Counted from the first letter of the stretch, positions 8,760 to 17,550 are shown. The stretch is DNA of 64,000 nt from Streptomyces antioxidans (GCF_000968685.2 NZ_LAKD02000055.1:1-64000), one strand, 5' to 3'. A program made the numbers and translations. The notes: generated from the sequence alone by a model not told the origin.

Positions 8760-9605
8760 CTAGAGCGAGTCCAGGGCCCCCGCACGGCGTACGGCGGCCA
8801 GGTAGCAGACGATGAGGACCACGGGTACGGCGGAGAGCGCGGCGGCCATCGGCAGGTCCAGGGTGACCTGTGAGGCGATGACATTGCCCAGCAGCTGGGT
8901 CTTGCCGCCGACGATCTGCACGGTGAGGTAGTCGCCCAGGCTGAGCGAGAAGGTGAAGACGGACCCGGCGAACACGGCGGGGCGCACGGCGGGCAGGACG
9001 ACGGAGCGCAGGGTGCGCCAGGCTCCGGCGCCGAGGTCGGCCGAGGCCTCCAGCATCCGCTCGGGGAGCCGTTCGAGGGCCGCGTACACCGGCAGGATCA
9101 TGTACGGCAGCCAGAGGTAGGCGAGCACGATGATGACGGCGGCGGTGCCGTAGCCGGGCCCGTGCAGCCCGAACGGGGCGAGGGCGGCGCCCACGACGCC
9201 GTCCTCGCCGAGCATCACCCGCCAGGCGTACGCCTTGACCAGGTACCCGGCCCACAGCGGGGTGAGCACGGCGACCAGCAGCGGCCGCCGCCACCGCCGC
9301 CCCGCGACCCGTGCCATGCAGAACGCCATGGGCAGGGCGAGGAGCGCGTCGATGACGGTGACGGCGACCGCGATGGACAGGGTGCGCAGGGCGATGGTGC
9401 GGTAGACGGGGGTGGTCAGCAGCTCGTGGAAGTTGTCGGTGTTCCAGGTGTGGACGACATCGGAGGTGAAGGAGTCGGTGGCCCAGAAGGCCGACAGCAG
9501 CAGGATGGCGAGCGAGCCCAGATAGGCCAGGGTCAGCCAGAGCAGGGGCGGGGCGAGGAGCGCGGTGAGGCGCAGCCGCGAGCCTGGGGTGGGCGCGGCG
9601 GGCAT
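8760..9605 (-). CDS. Spermidine/putrescine-type ABC transporter permease (PotB-like)
   Basis: First permease of the importer. The 281-residue protein has a long N-terminal membrane segment (LLAPPLLWLTLAYLGSLAILLLSAF) and the conserved cytoplasmic loop EASADLGAGAWRTLRSVVLP. The stop of the binding-protein gene and this ATG are one base apart, so translation is coupled. A much longer open frame upstream is only the shadow of the binding-protein gene. Substrate class (polyamine or a related cation) is inferred from the family of all four components. Confidence 0.88.
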   Translation of the reverse strand: MPAAPTPGSRLRLTALLAPPLLWLTLAYLGSLAILLLSAFWATDSFTSDVVHTWNTDNFHELLTTPVYRTIALRTLSIAVAVTVIDALLALPMAFCMARVAGRRWRRPLLVAVLTPLWAGYLVKAYAWRVMLGEDGVVGAALAPFGLHGPGYGTAAVIIVLAYLWLPYMILPVYAALERLPERMLEASADLGAGAWRTLRSVVLPAVRPAVFAGSVFTFSLSLGDYLTVQIVGGKTQLLGNVIASQVTLDLPMAAALSAVPVVLIVCYLAAVRRAGALDSL

Positions 9606-9606
9606 C

Positions 9607-10788
9607 TCAGCCCTTGACCTCCGTCCAGGCCCGGGTCCACTGGGCGTAGTCGGTGCAGGTGGTGTCCTTACGGCCGTCGAGGCATTCCTTGATGGGCGTG
9701 GTCCAGAAGTGGACCCGCTGGAAGTACTTCTCGTCGTCCGCGTGGAAGACCGCGCAGTGGTTGGGGTCGGAGGTCTCGGCGCACGCCTTACGGTTGGACG
9801 GAGCCTCGCCGAAGTACTCGGCGACCTGGGCGTTGACCTTGGGCGAAACGATCCAGTCCAGCCATTTGTAGGCGCAGTTGGGGTGCTCGGCCTTGGCGGA
9901 CACCATCCAGGTGTCGGACCAGCCGGTGGCGCCCTCCTTGGGGAGCACCGCCTTGACCGGGGCCTTCTCGGCCTTGGTGAGGTTGGCGATGACCTGCCAG
10001 GTGGTGCCGATGACGCTGTCGCCGCCATTGAAGGCGGTGATCTCCTTCTGGTAGTCGCTCCAGTACTCCCCCACCGCCTTGTGCTGCTTCTTCAGCAGGT
10101 CCACGGCGGCGTCGAGCTGCTTCTGGTCCAGCGCGTAGGGGTTCTTGATGCCGAGCGAGGGCTTGGCCCGCATCAGGTAGAGGGCCGCGTCGGCGATGTA
10201 GATGGGCGAGTCATAGGCGGTGACATGGCCGCTGTGCGCGGCGGCGTCGTCGAAGACGGCGCGCCAGGAGTCGGGCGCGGGCTTGACCTTGTCGGTGCGG
10301 TACATGAGGAGGTTGGCGCCCCGGCCGTGCGGAATGCCGTACATCCGGCCGTCCCTGGAGTTGAACGGCTGCTGTTTGAGGGCCGGGAAGATGTCCTTGT
10401 AGTGGGGGACCAGCTTGGTGTTGACGGGGGCCGCGTCACCGGAGGCGATGAGGCGCAGGGTGGCGTCGCCGGAGGCGGAGACCGTGTCGTACTGCCCGGT
10501 CTTCATCAGCGAGACCATCTCGTCGGAGGTGCCGGCCGTCTTGGTGTTCACCTGGCAGCCGGTCTTCTTCTCGAACGGGTGGACCCAGTCCACCGTGGGG
10601 TCGTTGGAGCCGTCCTCGGCGTAACCGGCCCAGGCGATGATGTTGACCTTGCCCTCGCCCTTGCCGAGTCTGTCGGGTGCGTGGCCGCCCTTGTCGTCGT
10701 CACCGCCCGAGCCGCACCCGGCCGCGGTCAGCAGCAGCGCGCAGACGGCGGCCGCGGACCTCCACGCAGATGTCTTCCGTTTCCGCAT
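9607..10788 (-). CDS. Extracellular solute-binding lipoprotein, spermidine/putrescine type (PotD-like)
   Basis: Lipid-anchored substrate receptor of the importer. It is 393 aa with a basic N-terminus, a hydrophobic stretch and the lipobox LTAAGC (Cys about 25), then a Ser/Gly/Asp linker. The mature part starts with the PotD-like VNIIAWAGYAEDGS and carries TWQVIANLTK in the middle. Four Cys in the C-terminal third (about AYKWLDW to CTDYAQW) suggest disulfides. GAGGAGG precedes the ATG by five bases. It sits between the ATPase and the permeases, as in polyamine operons, but the ligand could also be another amine. Confidence 0.88.
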   Translation of the reverse strand: MRKRKTSAWRSAAAVCALLLTAAGCGSGGDDDKGGHAPDRLGKGEGKVNIIAWAGYAEDGSNDPTVDWVHPFEKKTGCQVNTKTAGTSDEMVSLMKTGQYDTVSASGDATLRLIASGDAAPVNTKLVPHYKDIFPALKQQPFNSRDGRMYGIPHGRGANLLMYRTDKVKPAPDSWRAVFDDAAAHSGHVTAYDSPIYIADAALYLMRAKPSLGIKNPYALDQKQLDAAVDLLKKQHKAVGEYWSDYQKEITAFNGGDSVIGTTWQVIANLTKAEKAPVKAVLPKEGATGWSDTWMVSAKAEHPNCAYKWLDWIVSPKVNAQVAEYFGEAPSNRKACAETSDPNHCAVFHADDEKYFQRVHFWTTPIKECLDGRKDTTCTDYAQWTRAWTEVKG

Positions 10789-10879
10789 CCGGTCCTCCTC
10801 GTCCCACTAGGCACTTGAGGCCCGGCCAGTATCGGGCTGGCGGTAGCCCCTGGCCAGGGTGCGGTCGGCAATGACAAGG

Positions 10880-11959
10880 TCAACTCGGGACCGGGAAGGC
10901 GTCCTTGTCGTCCCAGGACAGTCCGATCTCGCCGTCCGGGCGGGCGGATTGGGGGAGTCCGGTCAGGTTCTGGCGGAGCACGGTGAGCCGGTCGCCGTGC
11001 GGAAGCGCGATGGTGAAGCGGGTGTGCGCCCCGGCGTGCACGATGTCGGTGATGCGCCCCGTGACGGTCCGTCGGCCAGCGGAGGATGCGGCGGCCCCAG
11101 CGGGCGGCTCCGCGGGGTCGGTGAGCAGGATCCGTTCTGGCCGGATGGAGTACGTGCCGGGGCGGCCCACGACCCGCACCGCGGACTCGCCGCGCAGCAG
11201 GTTGGTGGTGCCGACGAAGCCCGCGACGAAGGCGGTGGCCGGGCGTTCGTACACCTCGACCGGCGGGCCGGTCTGCTCGATGCGGCCGTCGCGGACCACG
11301 GCGATGCGGTCGCTCATGGTCAGCGCCTCGTCCTGGTCGTGGGTGACCAGGAGGAAGGTGATGCCGGTGGTGCGCTGCAGCTCCTTCAGCTCGGTCTGCA
11401 TCTCCTGGCGCAGCGCCAGGTCGAGCGCGCCGAGCGGTTCGTCGAGGAGCAGTACGGCGGGCCGGTCGACGAGGGCGCGGGCCAGGGCGACGCGCTGGCG
11501 CTGGCCGCCGGAGAGCTCGGCGGGGCGGCGGGTGGCGAAGCCGTCCAGCCGTACGGTGGTCAGCGCCTCATGGGCGCGGGCCAGCCGCTCGGCCTTGCGG
11601 ACGCCGCGCACGGTCAGCGCGTAGGCCACGTTCTGCTCGACGCTCATGTGCGGGAAGAGCGCGTAGTCCTGGAAGACGGTGTGCGCGTCGCGGCGGTGGG
11701 GTGGCGTCGCGGTGACGTCGTCCCCGGCGAGTTCGATACGGCCCGCGGTGGGCTGTTCGAACCCCGCGACCAGCCGCAGCAGGGTGGTCTTCCCCGAGCC
11801 CGAGGGGCCGAGCAGGGTGAAGAACTCGCTCTCGCGGACGGTGAGATCGACGGCGTCCACCGCGCGCACCGTCCCGAAGTCCTTGGTGACGGCCTCGAGC
11901 CGGACGGCCGTACGCGTCGTCGTGGTCCCGGTCCGGGCCCTGGTCTCCGTCTCCGCCAC
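10880..11959 (-). CDS. ABC transporter ATP-binding protein (PotA-like)
   Basis: Motor subunit of the importer and first gene of the minus-strand operon. The 359 aa carry Walker A GPSGSGKTT (about 52-60), signature LSGGQRQRVALARAL, Walker B VLLLDEPLGALD and switch His in LLVTHDQDEA, followed by a TOBE-type C-terminal domain (SIRPERILLTDP) typical of PotA and MalK. About 90 bases separate it from the binding-protein gene, so an internal promoter or processing site is possible there. The upstream region runs to the divergent DUF35/thiolase pair. Confidence 0.9.
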   Translation of the reverse strand: MAETETRARTGTTTTRTAVRLEAVTKDFGTVRAVDAVDLTVRESEFFTLLGPSGSGKTTLLRLVAGFEQPTAGRIELAGDDVTATPPHRRDAHTVFQDYALFPHMSVEQNVAYALTVRGVRKAERLARAHEALTTVRLDGFATRRPAELSGGQRQRVALARALVDRPAVLLLDEPLGALDLALRQEMQTELKELQRTTGITFLLVTHDQDEALTMSDRIAVVRDGRIEQTGPPVEVYERPATAFVAGFVGTTNLLRGESAVRVVGRPGTYSIRPERILLTDPAEPPAGAAASSAGRRTVTGRITDIVHAGAHTRFTIALPHGDRLTVLRQNLTGLPQSARPDGEIGLSWDDKDAFPVPS

Positions 11960-12062
11960 CGACCGCTCCCCTCGCCCTTCGGCTGATCAGGCCCGTGATC
12001 GCGGCCCGTGATCGCGGTCACTGTACCGGGGTTACGCGCGCCGCGGTCCCCGTGCCACACTT

Positions 12063-12077
12063 CTGACGCAGCGTCAG
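12063..12077. promoter_or_regulatory. Palindromic operator candidate upstream of the DUF35/thiolase operon
   Basis: CTGACGCAGCGTCAG is a perfect 6-bp inverted repeat around CAG, ending 22 bases before the preferred GTG start. Short TGACG-N3-CGTCA palindromes of this kind are typical TetR-family operators near acyl-CoA genes in actinomycetes. That is established for the family, but no regulator is encoded next to this one. Confidence 0.55.
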
Positions 12078-12099
12078 TTACGAGGTGTCGGGAGGGGCC

Positions 12100-12585
12100 G
12101 TGTCCGCCACGCGTGTGCCCGTGGTCGACGGGTGGTTCACCGCCGAGGGCGGGGAGTTCCGGCTGCTGGGGACGTGCTGCCGGGACTGCGGGGCGGTGTA
12201 CTTCCCCCGGGAGGACGCCTTCTGCCGTGCCCCGGGCTGTGCGGGCACCGAGCTGGCGGAGGTTCCGCTGTCCCGCCGCGGGCGGGTGTGGTCGTACACC
12301 GACGGCCGCTACCGGCCGCCCGCCCCCTACCCGTCCGACCCCGAGCGCGCGTGGCGGCCGTACACCCTGGTCGCCGTGGAGCTGGCCACCGAGCGGATGG
12401 TGGTGCTGGGGCAGGGCGCCCCCGGGGTGACCGTGGCCGATCTGGCCGTCGGCATGGAGGTCGAGGTGGTGCCGGGGGTGCTGGCCGAGGAGGACGGGCG
12501 CACCCTCACCACCTGGCACTGGCGGCCCGTTTCCGAGGAGCGGCCCGTTTCCGAGGAGCGGCCCGTTTCCGAGGAGGCGTCATGA
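12100..12585 (+). CDS. DUF35 / OB-fold zinc-ribbon protein partnering a thiolase
   Basis: Small acyl-CoA-associated protein that in related systems forms a complex with thiolase-like or hydratase partners. 161 aa: an N-terminal rubredoxin-like zinc ribbon (CCRDCGAVYFPREDAFCRAPGC; two CxxC-type pairs) followed by an OB fold (GRVWSYTDGRYRPP, VTVADLAVGMEVEVVPG). The GTG at 12100 is preceded by GGAGG; an in-frame GTG at 12085 lacks this. The C-terminus is three exact copies of RPVSEE. The stop overlaps the thiolase start (ATGA), so the two are translationally coupled. Confidence 0.85.
   Translation: MSATRVPVVDGWFTAEGGEFRLLGTCCRDCGAVYFPREDAFCRAPGCAGTELAEVPLSRRGRVWSYTDGRYRPPAPYPSDPERAWRPYTLVAVELATERMVVLGQGAPGVTVADLAVGMEVEVVPGVLAEEDGRTLTTWHWRPVSEERPVSEERPVSEEAS
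12523..12576 (+). repeat. 18-bp unit repeated three times at the 3' end of the DUF35 gene
   Basis: CGGCCCGTTTCCGAGGAG occurs three times head-to-tail, encoding RPVSEE three times and ending just before the stop/start overlap with the thiolase gene. The perfect identity implies a recent expansion. The unit is a multiple of three, so it lengthens the protein without shifting frame. Confidence 0.95.
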
Positions 12586-13772
12586 CCGGTGAGGTGGCGG
12601 TGCTCGGCGCCGGGATGCACCCCTGGGGGAAGTGGGGCCGCGGCTTCGTGGAGTACGGCACGAAGGCGGCGCGGGCCGCACTCGCGGACGCCGGGCTCGA
12701 GTGGTCCGCGATCCAGTCCGTGGTCGGCGCCAACACCGTGCGCTGCGGCTACCCCGGGCAGGTCGCGGGCGCGACCTTCGCCAAGGCGCTCGGCTGGCAG
12801 GGCGCCCGCGTCACCAGCGTCTACGCGGCCTGCGCGTCCGGTGCGCGGGCCATCGACACCGCCCGGGCCCAGATCCTTTCCGGGATGGCGGACACGGTTC
12901 TGGTGGTGGGCGCCGACGCGGCGCCCAAGGGGTTCTTCGCCCCCGCGGGCGGTGACCGGCCGGACGATCCGGACTGGCTGCGCTTCCGGGTGCTGGGCGC
13001 CACCAACCCCGCATATTTCGCGCTCTGGGCGCGCCGCCGGATGGCGCTCTACGGCGACACGGCCGAGGACTTCGCCCGGGTGAAGGTGAAGAACGCGGTC
13101 GGGGGCGCCGCCAATCCGTACGCCCGCTACCGCTCCCCCGTCACCGCCGAGGAGGTCGCCGCGTCCCCGGTCGTCGCCGATCCGCTGCGGCTGCTGGACA
13201 TCTGCGCGACCTCCGACGGGGCGGCGGCGCTGGTGCTCGGCAGTGTGGAGACGGCGCGGCGGCTCGGGATGGCGCGCCCGGTCCGCATCCGCGCGGTCTC
13301 GTCGGTCTCCCCCACCCATCCGCGCACCGCGCTGGACCTGCCGGACATCGCCACCGACTCCGCCCCGCCGGACTCCTCCGTCCCCGATCCGTTCCGGCCC
13401 TCCATCGCACGGGCGGCGTACGAGGAGGCGGGGCTCGGACCGGAGGATCTGTCGCTGGCGGAGGTGTACGACCTGTCCACGGCGCTGGAGCTGGAGTGGT
13501 ACGAGGACCTGGGGCTGTGCGCGCCCGGCGAGGGCGCGAAGCTGCTCCGCGAGGGGGCCACGGCGCCGGGCGGGCGGATTCCGGTCAATCCGAGCGGGGG
13601 TCTCGCGTCCTTCGGGGAGGCGGTTCCGGCGCAGGCCATCGCCCAGGTGTGTGAGCTGACCTGGCAGCTGCGCGGGCGGGCGGGCGGGCGGCAGGTGGAC
13701 GGGGCGAGCGCCGGAATCACCGTCAACCAGGGGCTGTTCGGGCACGGCTCGTCGGTCGTCGTGGTCCGCTGA
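12582..13772 (+). CDS. Thiolase-family protein (SCP-x/lipid-transfer-type acetyl-CoA acetyltransferase)
   Basis: Thiolase-fold enzyme of the SCP-x type, expected to cleave or form beta-ketoacyl-CoA, possibly in sterol, fatty-acid or polyketide side-chain metabolism. 396 aa. The nucleophilic Cys lies in SVYAACASGARAI (about residue 85), with the C-terminal loops LAEVYDLSTALELEWYEDLG, NPSGGLASFGEAVPAQ and GLFGHGSSVVV. These differ from classical thiolases (which have a CxG loop) but are normal for the DUF35-associated subgroup. It overlaps the DUF35 gene by four bases, and that partner probably supplies part of the substrate site. Confidence 0.85.
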   Translation: MTGEVAVLGAGMHPWGKWGRGFVEYGTKAARAALADAGLEWSAIQSVVGANTVRCGYPGQVAGATFAKALGWQGARVTSVYAACASGARAIDTARAQILSGMADTVLVVGADAAPKGFFAPAGGDRPDDPDWLRFRVLGATNPAYFALWARRRMALYGDTAEDFARVKVKNAVGGAANPYARYRSPVTAEEVAASPVVADPLRLLDICATSDGAAALVLGSVETARRLGMARPVRIRAVSSVSPTHPRTALDLPDIATDSAPPDSSVPDPFRPSIARAAYEEAGLGPEDLSLAEVYDLSTALELEWYEDLGLCAPGEGAKLLREGATAPGGRIPVNPSGGLASFGEAVPAQAIAQVCELTWQLRGRAGGRQVDGASAGITVNQGLFGHGSSVVVVR

Positions 13773-13798
13773 GCGGCGGCCGGGGTCCGCTGAGCGGC
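13763..13798 (+). repeat. Stop-straddling 15-bp duplication at the thiolase 3' end
   Basis: GGTCCGCTGAGCGGC occurs exactly twice, 21 bases apart; the first copy contains the thiolase stop codon. It is followed by three CAAGCCC(T/A)GGCCG-type units at about 13809-13850. Confidence 0.9.
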
Positions 13799-14142
13799 GC
13801 GCGGGCCACAAGCCCTGGCCGCAAGCCCAGGCCGCAAGCCCGGGCGGCGACTGTCCGGTGGCTGCCAGATGGCCGTTCGGTGACCGCTCGTGCCCAAGTG
13901 GCGGCCATATGAGGGCGATACAGGGGCGACATCCTTACGGTTGTCACGAACACCGTTGCCGTCCATCACCTTGACGCCCCCTGACCACCGGTGAACACTG
14001 CTGCGGTGTCAGTCGGCGTCGCCGCGCGCAGGCTCTCTCCACGGTCACCCCCCATGGGCGATTCCGATGCACCCGTACGCTCGAAACGACCCAGCACGGA
14101 GGACCGGGGCCATCCGCCCCGGGCGAGGTCCTAGGAGCCGCC
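13773..14142. other. 370-base gap before glpF
   Basis: The first 80 bases hold the repeats described for the thiolase 3' end. The rest should contain the glpFK promoter: TTGACG at 13973-13978 is the best -35-like hexamer. The segment 14070-14095 (GTACGCTCGAAACGACC) resembles an operator, but I cannot assign it. The ribosome binding site is AGGAG at 14131-14135. No gene is seen. Confidence 0.4.
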
Positions 14143-14907
14143 ATGAGCAATGGGGACATTTTCACCGGTGAGGTCATCGGCACCGCGATACTGATTCTCT
14201 TCGGGGCGGGCGTGTGCGCCGCCGTCACTCTGAACCATTCCAAGGCCAAGTCGGCCGGGTGGATCGTCGTCGCCTTCGGCTGGGGCTTCGGCGTCATGGC
14301 CGGCGCGTACACCGCGGCCCCGCTGTCCGGCGCACATCTCAACCCGGCGGTGACCGTCGGCGTCGCCGTGGACACCGGCGAGTGGGACAAGGTGCCGCTC
14401 TACATCCTCGCGCAGCTGATCGGCGCCGTCATCGGCGCGGTGCTGACCTGGGCGCTGTACTACGCGCAGTTCGCCGCCAACGCCGATGAGAAGACCGCCC
14501 TGCCCACGCTCGGGGTCTTCTCCACCGTCCCGGAGATCCGGAACCCGGTGGCCAACCTCGTGACCGAGATCATCGCGACCGCCGCGCTGGTGCTGCCGCT
14601 GCTCGCGTTCGGCCAGGTGGACGGCATCGGGATCGGCCCGGTCGCCGAGGGCGGCGGCACCGTGGTCCTCGGCTCGGGCATCTCCGTCCTGCTCGTCGCC
14701 TTCCTGGTGGTCGGCATCGGCCTCTCCCTGGGCGGGCCCACCGGCTACGCCATCAACCCGGCGCGCGACCTCGGGCCGCGCCTCGCCCACGCCGTGCTGC
14801 CCATCCCCAACAAGGGCACCTCGGACTGGGGTTACGCCTGGATACCGGTGGCGGGCCCGCTGATCGGGGCCGTGCTGGCGGGTCTCGTCTTCAACGCAGC
14901 CTTCTGA
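14143..14907 (+). CDS. glpF: Glycerol uptake facilitator (MIP/aquaglyceroporin)
   Basis: Membrane channel for glycerol diffusion. 254 aa with six membrane spans and both half-helix NPA motifs: GAHLNPAVTVG (about residue 67) and GYAINPARDLGPR (about 206). The Asp after the second NPAR and the following GPR are the features that separate glycerol facilitators from water-only aquaporins. AGGAG lies six to seven bases before the ATG. The next gene, 14 bases on, is glycerol kinase, which traps glycerol as glycerol 3-phosphate. No GylR-type regulator and no glpD is adjacent, unlike the classical gyl operon. Confidence 0.93.
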   Translation: MSNGDIFTGEVIGTAILILFGAGVCAAVTLNHSKAKSAGWIVVAFGWGFGVMAGAYTAAPLSGAHLNPAVTVGVAVDTGEWDKVPLYILAQLIGAVIGAVLTWALYYAQFAANADEKTALPTLGVFSTVPEIRNPVANLVTEIIATAALVLPLLAFGQVDGIGIGPVAEGGGTVVLGSGISVLLVAFLVVGIGLSLGGPTGYAINPARDLGPRLAHAVLPIPNKGTSDWGYAWIPVAGPLIGAVLAGLVFNAAF

Positions 14908-14921
14908 CCGAAGGAGACGCC

Positions 14922-16454
14922 ATGCCGCATCCGACGGGCACGTATGTCGCCGCGATCGACCAGGGCACCACCTCCAGCCGCTGCATCATCTTCGACCGGA
15001 ACGGCGCGATCGTCGCCGTCGACCAGCGTGAGCACCGCCAGATCTTCCCCAAGCCCGGCTGGGTGGAGCACGACGCCACCGAGATCTGGTCCAAGGTGCA
15101 GGCCGTGGTGGCCGGTGCGCTGGCCAAGGCGGGGCTGCGGGCCGACGAGCTGACCGCGCTGGGCATCACCAACCAGCGGGAGACGACGGTCCTATGGGAC
15201 CGCCGCACCGGCAAACCGGTGCACAACGCGATCGTCTGGCAGGACACCCGCACCTCCGGGCTGTGCGATGAACTCGGCGGCGAGGTGGGGCAGGACCGCT
15301 TCCGGGACACCACCGGGCTGCCGCTGGCCAGCTACTTCTCCGGCCCCAAGGCCGCCTGGCTGCTGGACCACGTACCCGGGCTGCGCCGCCGCGCGGAGAC
15401 GGGCGAGATCGCCTTCGGCACCATCGACTCCTGGCTGATCTGGAACCTCACCGGCGGTACCGACGGCGGGGTGCACGTCACCGATGTGACCAACGCCGGA
15501 CGCACCCTGCTGATGGATCTGCAAACCCTCCAGTGGGACACCTCGATCCTCTCCACGATGGGGCTGCCCGAGGCGATGCTGCCGGAGATCCGCTCCTCCG
15601 CCGAGGTGTACGGCACGGCGGTGGGACAGCTGGCCGGTGTGCCGGTGGCCTCCGCACTCGGCGATCAGCAGGCCGCCGTCTTCGGCCAGACCTGCTACGG
15701 CGTCGGCGAGGCCAAGAACACCTATGGCACCGGCAGCTTCCTGCTGCTGAACACCGGTGACCGCCCGGTGCCGTCCAAGAGCGGGCTGCTGACCACGATG
15801 GGCTACCGGCTCGGCGGTGAGCGGCCGGTCTACTGCCTCGAGGGCTCGATCGCGATCACCGGCGCGCTGGTGCAGTGGTTCCGCGATCAGCTGGGCATCA
15901 TCCGCTCCGCCGACGAGATCGAACCGCTCGCCGCGAGCGTGGACGACAACGGCGGGGCGTATATCGTCCCGGCGTTCTCGGGGCTGTTCGCCCCGTACTG
16001 GCGCTCGGACGCCCGCGGTGTGATCACCGGCCTCACCCGCTACGTCACCAAGGCGCACCTGGCCCGTGCCGTCCTGGAGGCGACCAGCTGGCAGACCCGC
16101 GAGGTGGTCGACGCGATGTACCAGGACTCCGGGGTGCGGATCAGCACGCTCAAGGTCGACGGGGGGATGACCGCCAACGGGCTGCTGATGCAGCACCAGG
16201 CCGATGTGCTCGGCGTTCCGGTGATCCGTCCGGTGGTCGCGGAGACCACCTGTCTGGGCGCGGCGTACGCGGCCGGGCTCGCCACCGGCGTCTGGCAGGA
16301 CCTGGACGAGCTGCGGGCCCACTGGAAGCGCGACGCCGAGTGGGCCCCGCGGATGACCGAGGAGGAGCGGACGCGCGAGTACGGCAACTGGCGCATGGCG
16401 GTGGAGCGCAGCTTCGGCTGGCACCGGGAAGGGCAGCGGGCCGGGGACTCCTGA
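14922..16454 (+). CDS. glpK: Glycerol kinase
   Basis: FGGY-family kinase phosphorylating glycerol at the 3-position with ATP. 510 aa (family about 500). The N-terminal phosphate loop is AAIDQGTTSSRCIIFDRNG; the substrate region is NQRETTVLWDRRTGKPVHNAIVWQDTR; the FGGY signatures are YGTGSFLLLNTG and DGGMTANGLLMQHQADVLG. GAAGGAG precedes the ATG by five bases. It is co-transcribed with glpF. Its 3' flank carries about 25-bp repeats and converges on the conservon. Confidence 0.95.
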   Translation: MPHPTGTYVAAIDQGTTSSRCIIFDRNGAIVAVDQREHRQIFPKPGWVEHDATEIWSKVQAVVAGALAKAGLRADELTALGITNQRETTVLWDRRTGKPVHNAIVWQDTRTSGLCDELGGEVGQDRFRDTTGLPLASYFSGPKAAWLLDHVPGLRRRAETGEIAFGTIDSWLIWNLTGGTDGGVHVTDVTNAGRTLLMDLQTLQWDTSILSTMGLPEAMLPEIRSSAEVYGTAVGQLAGVPVASALGDQQAAVFGQTCYGVGEAKNTYGTGSFLLLNTGDRPVPSKSGLLTTMGYRLGGERPVYCLEGSIAITGALVQWFRDQLGIIRSADEIEPLAASVDDNGGAYIVPAFSGLFAPYWRSDARGVITGLTRYVTKAHLARAVLEATSWQTREVVDAMYQDSGVRISTLKVDGGMTANGLLMQHQADVLGVPVIRPVVAETTCLGAAYAAGLATGVWQDLDELRAHWKRDAEWAPRMTEEERTREYGNWRMAVERSFGWHREGQRAGDS

Positions 16455-16473
16455 GCCGCGCCCGGCACCGGCG

Positions 16474-16550
16474 GACGGCGGCCGGTACCGCCGAGGACGG
16501 ACGGCGGCCCGTACCACCGTCGCGAACGGCGGCCCGTACCTCGGACGGCG
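16474..16550. repeat. Imperfect ~25-bp tandem repeats between glpK and the conservon
   Basis: GACGGCGGCC(C/G)GTACC recurs at 16474, 16500, 16525 and, truncated, at 16544. The repeats fill most of the gap between two convergent gene ends. Repeat pairs can also fold into hairpins, so a two-way terminator role is possible. Confidence 0.75.
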
Positions 16551-16568
16551 GGGTGCGGGCCGCGCCGT

Positions 16569-17159
16569 TCAGCCCCGCGCGGAAGCCAGCATCGCGTGCT
16601 CCACCACCGAGATCAGCACATGCTTGGCCGACTCGCGCTCCCGGGCGTCGCAGAGGACGACCGGGGTGCCCGGGTCGAGGTCCAGGGCGTCCCGCACCGA
16701 GTCCTCCGGGTAGTGGTCGGCCCCCTCGAAGCAGTTGACGGCCACGGTGAAGGCGATGTCCCGCCGCTCGAAGTAGTCGATGGCGGCGAAGCAGTCCTCG
16801 AGACGGCGGGTGTCGGCCAGCACCACCGCGCCCAGCGCGCCGGTGGCCAGCTCGTCCCACAGGAACCAGAAGCGGTCCTGGCCCGGGGTGCCGAAGAGAT
16901 AGAGCACCAGGTCCTCGCGGAGCGTGATGCGCCCGAAGTCCATGGCGACGGTGGTGGTCGTCTTGGACTCCACCCCCGCGATGTCGTCGACCGGCCGGCC
17001 CGCCTCGGTGAGCATCTCCTCGGTGCGCAGCGGTCTTATCTCGCTGACCGCGCCCACCAGGGTTGTCTTGCCCACCCCGAAGCCGCCGGCCACCAGGATC
17101 TTCAGCGTGACCGGTTCGACGATATGAGGACGGCCCGGGTCAGAGTGCCCGTAGACCAT
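16569..17159 (-). CDS. Conservon small GTPase-like protein (CvnD type)
   Basis: Ras-like/MglA-like ATP/GTP-binding protein that acts as output of a conservon signalling complex at the membrane. 196 aa: G1 loop GGFGVGKTTLVG (about 25-36), G3-like LFGTPGQDRFW, and a degenerate G4 (VNCFEGA in place of NKxD) typical of this actinomycete family. TTTTVAMDFG matches the switch I effector region. It starts 20 bases inside the upstream DUF742 gene, so translation is coupled. The gene order A-B-C-D on the minus strand is the canonical conservon. Confidence 0.9.
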   Translation of the reverse strand: MVYGHSDPGRPHIVEPVTLKILVAGGFGVGKTTLVGAVSEIRPLRTEEMLTEAGRPVDDIAGVESKTTTTVAMDFGRITLREDLVLYLFGTPGQDRFWFLWDELATGALGAVVLADTRRLEDCFAAIDYFERRDIAFTVAVNCFEGADHYPEDSVRDALDLDPGTPVVLCDARERESAKHVLISVVEHAMLASARG

Positions 17160-17535
17160 TGATCACCTCGCGCAGAATACTCTCGTCCGGCAGTTCCGCC
17201 GGAGGTACGGGCCTGGACACTCGGACGAGTGCGGCGTGGAGCAGATCGCCGATGAGCACGCGGATCACGCCGATCGGAAGGTCGAGCCCGGCCGCCAGCT
17301 CGGCGACGGACTGCGGGCTGTCCCGGCTCAGCTCGACGATGTCGATGTGCTCCGGGGACAGCGTCTGGTCGGCGACGGTCCGGTGGTCGGCGCTGTCCGC
17401 GACGACCACCGCGATCAGATCCAGCTTCTCCTCAGCGGCGCTGCGGGTGCGTCCCCGCGTCATGGCGTAGGGCCTGACCACCGGTCCCGCCGCGTCGTCG
17501 AACCACCGGGCGGCGCGCTCCGGGTCTCCGCTCAT
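17140..17535 (-). CDS. DUF742 winged-helix-like conservon protein (CvnC type)
   Basis: 131 aa, DUF742 fold. It carries VRPYAMTRGRTRSAAE near residue 20, then a winged-helix-like segment with SPQSVAELAAGLDLPIGVIRVLIGDLL and ends VINGLRAL. In characterised conservons this component binds the sensor and the small GTPase rather than acting as a classical repressor. It overlaps the GTPase gene by 20 bases and follows the roadblock gene by 15 bases. Confidence 0.9.
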   Translation of the reverse strand: MSGDPERAARWFDDAAGPVVRPYAMTRGRTRSAAEEKLDLIAVVVADSADHRTVADQTLSPEHIDIVELSRDSPQSVAELAAGLDLPIGVIRVLIGDLLHAALVRVSRPVPPAELPDESILREVINGLRAL

Positions 17536-17550
17536 CTCCCCCGGCCTCCG

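Noticed and set aside
12100..16454. Natural-product biosynthetic cluster around thiolase and glycerol genes
   Set aside because: No polyketide or peptide synthetase, acyl carrier protein or tailoring set; genes belong to separate primary-metabolism operons.
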